Shown here: positions 6,286 through 10,899 of the stretch, piece after piece
Numbering within the stretch: the stretch's first letter is position 1
Layout of the letters: each line of letters starts with the position of its first letter
Assembly: GCA_023409535.1 (NCBI GenBank)
Contig: JAEYGZ010000004.1
Coordinates: forward strand, 1 to 10,899
Reading direction: 5' to 3'
Origin: Bacillota bacterium
Lineage (GTDB): Bacteria; Bacillota; Clostridia; Lachnospirales; Lachnospiraceae
DNA: 10,899 nt
The notes under the pieces: generated by a model
What the model saw: the letters and a program-made list of their open reading frames with translations, nothing else
What the model was told of the DNA's origin: nothing
Database searches by the model: none
Program-made: the position numbers and the translations under genes

Positions 6286-8330
6286 GACGCGTGATCCCTC
6301 CGAATGACGATTTCGGCGTGAGCACCGACCGTGGCAGTCTGGCCGTCACCGACGTGTGTAGTGGACAGGTTCTCGTTGATGATTGCGGGACCGCGAATGA
6401 CGTCTCCGGCGCACAGTGCAGCTCTGTCGTAGACGTTGGCGACCATTCCGCTCTCGGCATCCGGATCGTCACCGAGGTACCGCAGGACCCGGGTTTCACT
6501 GGGCACCAGAGGAGCATTCTCGACACGCTCGGATAGCCTCGGGTAGGCAACTTTCTCGGTCTGCAGAACGGCTCGCACCCTGAAAGTGACTCCCTCTACC
6601 GGGATCATCTCGAACTTGTTGCCAGATCGAGCTTCGTAGGTTCGATGGAACGCCGCGGCCATCTCGGCTACGGCCGAGCCGTCGAGAGTGCCACTCGGTA
6701 CCGGAACGAAGGGGGTCTCCCAGCTTTGGCCTGCCAGGTGCGCGTCCATGCTCCGGGAGAGTTCGACGTCTACGTCACCGCCGAGTTGCGATCGCAACTC
6801 ATCGTCGAGAGAAGAGAAGATCGCATCTATTCTCTCGGCGTTCGCCTCATCCAACATGAGATACGCGCTGCGTTGGGCCGCAAAGACTTGATCGGCAGAA
6901 AGCAGACCGAGCGCAGAGAACAACCCCGGACTGGGAGGAACGATCACCTGTTTACAGCGGACTGCATCGAGTACCGCGGGAAGCAGCATCGGTCCCGCAG
7001 CACCGAAAGCCACGAGGCTGTAGTCACGTGGGTCGACACCGTTCTTGATCGCGACGTTGAAGACGCCCTCGGCCATGTTGTGGACGGCCATCTCGTAAGC
7101 CTGGCGCACGCGCCGGCCTAGCGAGAAGTCACAGTCGAGCGATTCGAACGCTCTCCGGGACAACTCGCGATCGATGTCTATCTCACCGTCGGCAAAGCCC
7201 GATGGATCGAGAATTCCGATCATCAGCGCTGTGTCGGTCGTCGTCGGTTGTGTACCGCCACGGTTGAAGCACGCGGGTCCCGGCTCAGCTCGGGCGCTGT
7301 CAGGGCCTACTTGGATTTCCCCGTGCGCTCCGACGTGGACGATACTGCCTCCTCCCGCGCCGATGCTCGATATGTCGTTGGCCAGAGCGTTGACCACGAG
7401 GTCATGTTCGAGCTCGAAAGAAGTGTCCACATAGGGTTCGCCTTCAGTGACCACGCTAATGTCACAAGATGTTCCACCGACGTCGGCGCAAAGCAGGTTC
7501 TTCTCACCGATGATCGATCCCAGATGAGCGCAAGCCACTGTTCCCGCCGCCGGACCAGAGAACACCACCCGGAACGGACGCGTCATCGCATGCTCGATCG
7601 GGACGAGCGTCGCAGCGCAATCAGCGAAATTCAGTTGCCCGTCGAAGCCAAGATCACGCAATCCCGTATCGAGGCGTCGCGAGTAATCGTCGTAGATGAT
7701 CTTCATCAACGCATCGACAACGGTCGTCGACGCGCGAGCGTATTCCTTCGCCAGCGGGGACACCTCACTCGAGATCGACACCGGCACATCGCCGATGATC
7801 TCGTGTACCAGTTCACGCAATCGCCGTTCGTTCGCATCGTTGACGTAGGCGTTGATCAGACAGATCGCCACACCGACAACGCCACAGTCCCGGAGCACCT
7901 CGATCTCAGCTCGTGCCTGTGACTCATCGAGATCGAAGAGAACCGAACCATCGGCCAAAGTGCGCTCGATGATCCCGCGACGCAGGTACCGATCAACCAG
8001 AGGTCTTGCCGCGTCGCCGAAGCTCCGGCGCCAACCGGGATCCAAAATGGCATCGACCGGTCGCCACACACGACCCATGTCGAGGATGTCGCGGTGTCCC
8101 TCGGTGGCCAAGAACCCAATCTTGGGCAGCTGACGGGTGATGATCGCGTTCAACCCGTGGGTACTCGCGTGATTGAAGACCTTCGACTCGGCGACACCGA
8201 GTCGCTCAGCGCCGACAAGTACAGGGGCAGCCACGTCCGAGTACGTCGTGGACACCTTGGTGGTGAGGATCTTTCCGTCACGCCAGCCGACTACGTCGGT
8301 AAATGTTCCGCCTACATCAACGGCAATCAT
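6282..8330 (-). CDS. Hydantoinase A/oxoprolinase family ATPase subunit (HyuA-like)
   Basis: A 682-residue HyuA-type protein with an ASKHA (actin/sugar kinase-like) ATPase fold, which phosphorylates the substrate carbonyl or amide so that HyuB can carboxylate or hydrolyse it. Motifs: N-terminal phosphate loop DVGGTFTDVV (5-14), FSGPAAG (257-263), second phosphate loop DVGGTSCDIS (283-292), adenosine-type loop GAGGGSI (324-330), the GPDSARAEPGPACFNRGG segment (342-359), and PSPGLFSALGLL (466-477). Two departures from the usual family text are visible: Cys289 in GGTSCD, often Thr or Ser in hydantoinases, and FGAAGPMLLP (442-451), where most relatives read FGGAGPLHA and so have a histidine. ATG at 8330 has GGAG (8340-8337) 6 bases upstream. 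It follows the zinc-ribbon gene by 25 bases. The enzyme is expected to be cytoplasmic. Ketone carboxylase, lactam hydrolase and hydantoinase all remain possible. Confidence 0.93.
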   Translation of the reverse strand: MIAVDVGGTFTDVVGWRDGKILTTKVSTTYSDVAAPVLVGAERLGVAESKVFNHASTHGLNAIITRQLPKIGFLATEGHRDILDMGRVWRPVDAILDPGWRRSFGDAARPLVDRYLRRGIIERTLADGSVLFDLDESQARAEIEVLRDCGVVGVAICLINAYVNDANERRLRELVHEIIGDVPVSISSEVSPLAKEYARASTTVVDALMKIIYDDYSRRLDTGLRDLGFDGQLNFADCAATLVPIEHAMTRPFRVVFSGPAAGTVACAHLGSIIGEKNLLCADVGGTSCDISVVTEGEPYVDTSFELEHDLVVNALANDISSIGAGGGSIVHVGAHGEIQVGPDSARAEPGPACFNRGGTQPTTTDTALMIGILDPSGFADGEIDIDRELSRRAFESLDCDFSLGRRVRQAYEMAVHNMAEGVFNVAIKNGVDPRDYSLVAFGAAGPMLLPAVLDAVRCKQVIVPPSPGLFSALGLLSADQVFAAQRSAYLMLDEANAERIDAIFSSLDDELRSQLGGDVDVELSRSMDAHLAGQSWETPFVPVPSGTLDGSAVAEMAAAFHRTYEARSGNKFEMIPVEGVTFRVRAVLQTEKVAYPRLSERVENAPLVPSETRVLRYLGDDPDAESGMVANVYDRAALCAGDVIRGPAIINENLSTTHVGDGQTATVGAHAEIVIRRDHAS

Positions 8331-8355
8331 TGAGTTCTCCGTGTTCGTTAGGGAT

Positions 8356-8559
8356 TCAGATGAGGTCGGCCAATAGGGTGATCGGCCCTAGTCGACTCGC
8401 GGGCGCACGCTCAACCGAGTACAGGCATGCTTGACACTTGGTGACGTTTTGCCACCCCGCCTCGGCCATCACCTGGTAGCGAGCCAGCTCTTCGCTGGCG
8501 CATCTCGGACACGCGCCCTGAACCTTTTCGCGTGTGACCTCTGGGCTAGGACTCGACAT
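8356..8559 (-). CDS. Small zinc-ribbon protein, candidate third subunit of the HyuAB enzyme
   Basis: A 67-residue protein with a clear four-cysteine zinc-ribbon layout: Cys17-x2-Cys20 (CPRC) and Cys42-x2-Cys45 (CQAC), separated by 21 residues. The first 15 residues are polar and the last 20 hydrophobic-rich (GPITLLADLI). There is no signal peptide. ATG at 8559 has an excellent AAGGAG (8570-8565) 5 bases upstream, so it is clearly expressed. It is the first gene of the operon, 25 bases before hyuA. I do not recognise a named family. Acetone and acetophenone carboxylases also contain a small subunit (known), so by position and metal-binding motif it could be a reduced counterpart (inference). 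It could instead be a rubredoxin-like or regulatory zinc protein. Confidence 0.82.
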   Translation of the reverse strand: MSSPSPEVTREKVQGACPRCASEELARYQVMAEAGWQNVTKCQACLYSVERAPASRLGPITLLADLI

Positions 8560-8662
8560 GACTTCTCCTTCGACATATCTGGATCACCCGAAACGCGCTG
8601 GTCAAGCCGTTGGGTGACGAGATGCCGCAACGCTAGCCCTGCGTGACCTGCACCACAATCCG

Positions 8663-8700
8663 CAAAGCGAAGGCGGATCCACCAAACGAAGAATCATCCA
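8663..8700 (-). promoter_or_regulatory. Tandem direct repeat, likely AraC-family operator
   Basis: Reading toward the operon (minus strand), two head-to-tail 19-base units, TGGATGATTCTTCGTTTGG (8700-8682) and TGGATCCGCCTTCGCTTTG (8681-8663), agree at 13 of 19 positions, giving a core TGGAT-N4-CTTCG-Y-TT. Two same-orientation half sites about two helical turns apart are the typical target of AraC/XylS regulators. The site lies 104-141 bases upstream of the zinc-ribbon ATG and about 97-134 bases upstream of the araC start, well placed to control both. Confidence 0.6.
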
Positions 8701-8786
8701 TAATGCGTAGGTTGATCGCCGATCTCCGATAGCACCCGCCCGCCGCCATATGCCACACTCACTGTGATGGCAGTCACCATTCGAGC

Positions 8787-8796
8787 AGGAGGCCTT
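8787..8796 (+). promoter_or_regulatory. Ribosome binding site deciding the araC start
   Basis: A perfect AGGAGG (8787-8792) lies 4 bases before ATG at 8797. Upstream in-frame starts at 8764 (GTG) and 8767 (ATG) have no comparable site, so the start at 8797 is preferred. Confidence 0.65.
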
Positions 8797-9780
8797 ATGT
8801 CAGTCACCGCAACGACGCGACACGCGGTGCATCGCTCTTTCAAGACTTCGGACCCTGACTGCGCGCACGCGCACGTCGAAGACACCTTCGCAATCCATGA
8901 TCTGAGTCTCGGATCTTCAGACGTCCGGTTCCGCCTCGACTCCGCCAGCACGGAACGTGTGACAGTCGGACGAATGGCCTACGGCACGAGAGCTCAGATC
9001 ACAGGCCCGTCCATGCGCGACTGCTACCACGTCAATCTGCTGGTATCGGGCGGATGCAAGGTCGCCCAAAACGGGAGCGCTGCAGTGTTTTCCGCTGGCG
9101 ATCAACCTTCCGGTGTCGTGTTCGGTCCCGATGGGGAGGTACTCATCAACTGGAGCGCCGACTGCGCTCAGTACCATATGAAACTCAACCGCTCAGACTT
9201 CGAGCTTCATGCGGCTCGACTCGTTGGGCACGCAACACCATCGACGATCGATTTCGACCTCACGTTCCCACTCGATACCCCAGCCGGACGCTCACTGTCG
9301 TCATCGGTGGCGTTCTACTATTCACAACTCGCCGCTGACGGTGGACTGGCAACCATGCCCGCAGTGCAAGTCGAACTCGAATCTGCCTTGATGACACAAG
9401 TACTGTTGGTCGCCAACAACAACCTCACCGCGCAGCTACACCGTGACGTTGCAGCGACAGATGACCACACAATCGACGATGTCATCAACTACATCGACCG
9501 AAACGCACAGGCGGATCTATCGATCGCCTCTCTTGCCGAGCGGTTCGGAATCACTGCGCGCACAATACAACTCGGTTTCCGTAGGGTTGTCGACACGACG
9601 CCCAGCGAGTATATCCGCATGGTCCGACTCGATGGCGCCCATCACGACTTGTCAGTTGGCGCAGGGCAGTCGGTTAGCGACATCGCCCATCGCTGGCGCT
9701 TCGGTCACCTCGGCCGTTTCGCTGCTCAATATCGGGAGCGCTTCGGCAGGTCGCCCTCAGAGACACTGCGACGCGGGTGA
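8797..9780 (+). CDS. AraC-family transcriptional regulator
   Basis: A 327-residue regulator. The N-terminal ~180 residues form a cupin-like sensor of the AraC_binding_2 type, with YHVNLLVSGGCKVAQNG and INWSADCAQYHMKL typical of actinobacterial members. The C-terminal ~100 residues are the AraC DNA-binding domain: first helix-turn-helix around 243-263 (IASLAERFGITARTIQLGFRR), the TTPSEYIRMVRLDGAH linker, and a second helix-turn-helix around 293-317 ending in the family signature AAQYRERFGRSPSETLRR. The start at 8797 is chosen for its AGGAGG; a start at 8764 would add 11 residues. It is transcribed away from the six-gene operon and probably activates it through the direct repeat at 8663-8700, with the operon's substrate or an intermediate as effector (inference). 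It ends 18 bases from the convergent nitroreductase stop, with no clear terminator hairpin between them. Confidence 0.93.
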   Translation: MSVTATTRHAVHRSFKTSDPDCAHAHVEDTFAIHDLSLGSSDVRFRLDSASTERVTVGRMAYGTRAQITGPSMRDCYHVNLLVSGGCKVAQNGSAAVFSAGDQPSGVVFGPDGEVLINWSADCAQYHMKLNRSDFELHAARLVGHATPSTIDFDLTFPLDTPAGRSLSSSVAFYYSQLAADGGLATMPAVQVELESALMTQVLLVANNNLTAQLHRDVAATDDHTIDDVINYIDRNAQADLSIASLAERFGITARTIQLGFRRVVDTTPSEYIRMVRLDGAHHDLSVGAGQSVSDIAHRWRFGHLGRFAAQYRERFGRSPSETLRRG

Positions 9781-9798
9781 CCTACTGACAGAATTGAT

Positions 9799-10479
9799 TC
9801 ACTCGTCTACGAAGGTGACGACGTCGGGGATATCCGCCCTGCGAGTCCGATATCTGTTTGCTGGGTGTCGCGCGTCTGGGTATCCAAATGAGATGCCGGC
9901 CAAGATCTTGCGATCGGCAGGTATGTCAAAATACTCACGAAGAAAATGGCTTTGGCTGGCCAGTGCAGCTTGCGCGATGGTGGCGATCCCGAGACTACGG
10001 GCAGCCAGTAGGAATGTCGCCACGTACAGGCCGGCATCGACCGCGCCATATGTCCGTTGCGCAGCATCCGTGGTGATGATAGCGACGTGCGGTGCACCGA
10101 AGAATCGGAAGTTCTCCATCGCCTGGCGCGCTGAAGCGTCTCTGTCCCCGCGTGTCACACCGACTGCTTCGTATAGCTGCCAACCACTCTCACGCCGACG
10201 CTCGTGGTAGACCCCCCGATACTCTCTCGGAGTGTCAAGATCGAACTCGGAAGCAGCGCCGGACCGAACGTGTGCGAAGAGAGCCTCGCGAAGCCGGTCG
10301 GTGGCTTTCCCGGAGGTGACAATGACTTGCCACGGCTGCGTGTTACACCAGGACGGCGATCTTTGGGCCATTGAAACGAGCCTGTCCACGGAATCGCGCG
10401 GCACGAGGTCCGGCACGAATGCGCGGCAGCTCCACCGTGAGTCGAGCAGTTGCGCGAAAACATCAGCCGTGCTCGACAT
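9799..10479 (-). CDS. Nitroreductase-family FMN oxidoreductase
   Basis: A 226-residue nitroreductase-fold flavoprotein, complete, close to the usual 200-230 residues. The FMN-phosphate signature near the N-terminus is SRWSCRAF (14-21), followed by SPSWCNTQPWQV (41-52), the family's second cofactor segment. GAVDAGLYVATFLLAARSLGIAT forms the long dimer helix, and the end GISFGYPDARHPANRYRTRR supplies the third FMN-contacting stretch. Such enzymes reduce nitro groups, quinones, enones or flavins with NAD(P)H; the native substrate cannot be told. The ATG at 10479 has only a weak upstream GAG, so translation initiation may be modest. It is convergent with araC and divergent from the alpha/beta hydrolase, so it is a separate transcription unit with its own repeat-rich promoter. 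A link to the HyuAB pathway is possible but unsupported. Confidence 0.92.
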   Translation of the reverse strand: MSSTADVFAQLLDSRWSCRAFVPDLVPRDSVDRLVSMAQRSPSWCNTQPWQVIVTSGKATDRLREALFAHVRSGAASEFDLDTPREYRGVYHERRRESGWQLYEAVGVTRGDRDASARQAMENFRFFGAPHVAIITTDAAQRTYGAVDAGLYVATFLLAARSLGIATIAQAALASQSHFLREYFDIPADRKILAGISFGYPDARHPANRYRTRRADIPDVVTFVDE

Positions 10480-10509
10480 GTCTCGGCCGCGCCGTGTTGG
10501 AGTTGCCTC

Positions 10510-10529
10510 TGCATATTATGCATTATGCA
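10510..10529. promoter_or_regulatory. TTATGCA tandem repeat with an inverted half, nitroreductase promoter/operator
   Basis: TTATGCA occurs twice in tandem (10516-10522, 10523-10529), and the preceding TGCATA (10510-10515) inverts it, giving GCATA-T-TATGC as an 11-base dyad. On the minus strand this reads CATAAT twice, a good -10 type sequence 32-50 bases from the nitroreductase ATG. It is thus probably both the -10 region and an operator. No convincing -35 is seen. Confidence 0.45.
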
Positions 10530-10535
10530 CTCTAG

Positions 10536-10553
10536 TCGACACCACGCTGTCGA
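10536..10553. promoter_or_regulatory. Dyad TCGACA-N6-TGTCGA
   Basis: Perfect 6-base arms (10536-10541, 10548-10553) with a 6-base spacer, in the divergent region between the nitroreductase and the alpha/beta hydrolase. It is placed about 20 bases upstream of the CATAAT -10 candidates of the nitroreductase, so it could be an activator or repressor site covering the -35 zone. Confidence 0.35.
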
Positions 10554-10565
10554 TGATGCAGTCAG

Positions 10566-10607
10566 CGAACTCCTAGCATAGGAATGATCTTTCCTAGGAT
10601 GAGTTCG
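10566..10607. promoter_or_regulatory. 42-base nested inverted repeat upstream of the alpha/beta hydrolase
   Basis: Outer arms CGAACTC (10566-10572) and GAGTTCG (10601-10607) match perfectly over 7 bases. Inside them TAGGAA (10579-10584) and TTCCTA (10591-10596) pair around a 6-base loop. The element also contains TCCTA-GCA-TAGGA (10571-10583) and the palindrome TCCTAGGA (10592-10599). It ends 72 bases before the hydrolase ATG. It could be a multi-site operator or, if transcribed, a leader hairpin. Confidence 0.5.
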
Positions 10608-10679
10608 GTCCTGTTGCGGTGCTGAAGCAGCTCGCAGACTGGTCTCATCAGCCAGTCACCGAGATGAGGAGGCGCCGAG

Positions 10680-10899
10680 ATGGCCACCGCCACGGCAACC
10701 AACATCAAGCACGTCACGTTCCGCAACCCCGACATGTATTGGGATATCGCTGCGGACATATATTTCCCGCCTAACTTCGACGAGAACACCAGCTACCCCA
10801 CGATCGTTGCGGCGCATCCGATCGGCTCGTGCAAGGAGCAGACCGCGGGCAACATCTATGCGACCGCACTGGCCGAGGCCGGCTACGTCGCGATCGCGT
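10680..10899 (+). CDS. Alpha/beta hydrolase (partial, C-terminus outside window)
   Basis: Only the first 73 residues are visible. ATG at 10680 has AGGAGG (10667-10672) 7 bases upstream. After a short Ala/Thr-rich start, the sequence VTFRNPDMYWDIAADIYFPPNFDENTSYPTIV is the N-terminal beta-sheet of dienelactone hydrolase/YcjY-like alpha/beta hydrolases. AAHPIGSCKEQTAGN corresponds to the oxyanion-loop region after strand 3 (usual HG or HP motif), and ALAEAGYVAIA is the following helix and strand. The nucleophile elbow, acid and histidine lie beyond the right edge, so catalytic competence cannot be checked. It is divergent from the nitroreductase. It may hydrolyse an ester or lactone, but the substrate is unknown. 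Confidence 0.85.
   Translation, partial: MATATATNIKHVTFRNPDMYWDIAADIYFPPNFDENTSYPTIVAAHPIGSCKEQTAGNIYATALAEAGYVAIA

Larger units (their letters stand above)
8560..8796. promoter_or_regulatory. Divergent promoter region between the catabolic operon and araC
   Basis: 237 bases separate the two divergent starts and hold no gene. Besides the direct repeat at 8663-8700 it contains a dyad TCACCC (8584-8589)/GGGTGA (8612-8617), probably in the operon leader, and ATCCGC (8658-8663)/GCGGAT (8673-8678) overlapping the direct repeat. No good -35 is evident toward the operon, as is common for activator-dependent promoters; TAGCGT (8635-8630) is a weak candidate -10. Confidence 0.55.

Noticed and set aside
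8751..8768. CACA-N5-TGTG dyad just before araC
   Set aside because: Four-base arms only; expected often by chance.
9781..9798. Bidirectional terminator between the convergent araC and nitroreductase genes
   Set aside because: The 18-base gap has no inverted repeat that could form a stable hairpin.
9443..10210. A 255-codon plus-strand open frame overlapping the end of araC and most of the nitroreductase
   Set aside because: It overlaps two genes with clear family motifs in other frames, its translation is Ser/Arg/Ala-rich without any recognisable domain, and it has no ribosome binding site. Long antisense frames are common in GC-rich DNA.

Overview
The window is high-GC DNA with GTG as well as ATG starts, strong AGGAGG-type ribosome binding sites and tightly overlapping genes. 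This fits an actinobacterium of the Rhodococcus / Gordonia / Mycolicibacterium kind (inferred from composition and protein style; species not determinable here). It is an accessory catabolic region with no tRNA, rRNA, insertion sequence or CRISPR array.

Layout. Positions 1-1008 (minus strand) hold the N-terminal two thirds of an aldehyde dehydrogenase that runs off the left edge. It has its own likely promoter at 1095-1123 with a palindrome inside the spacer. From 8559 down to 1192 (minus strand) lies one probable six-gene operon: a 67-residue zinc-ribbon protein, a hydantoinase A/oxoprolinase-type ATPase subunit, a hydantoinase B-type subunit, a zinc alcohol dehydrogenase, a second aldehyde dehydrogenase and a SnoaL-like protein. 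hyuA/hyuB and hyuB/adh overlap by 4 bases and the next gap is 17 bases, so at least the first five genes look co-transcribed. An AraC-type regulator (8797-9780, plus strand) is divergent from the operon. The shared intergenic region carries a 19-bp-period direct repeat that looks like an AraC-family operator. A nitroreductase (9799-10479, minus) converges on araC. A dyad-rich region separates it from the start of an alpha/beta hydrolase (10680 onward, plus), cut by the right edge.

Working model (inference). The HyuA/HyuB pair belongs to the ATP-using superfamily of hydantoinases, 5-oxoprolinase, caprolactamase and the acetone/acetophenone carboxylases. A tiny CxxC/CxxC protein immediately upstream of hyuA could be a minimal third subunit, as the ketone carboxylases also carry a small subunit. 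The alcohol dehydrogenase could make the carbonyl substrate (or oxidise a product alcohol), the aldehyde dehydrogenases would make an acid, and AraC would sense the substrate. Whether the core enzyme carboxylates a ketone or opens a cyclic amide cannot be settled from sequence alone. The most notable items are this zinc-ribbon/HyuAB operon and the three regulatory regions with well-formed repeats.
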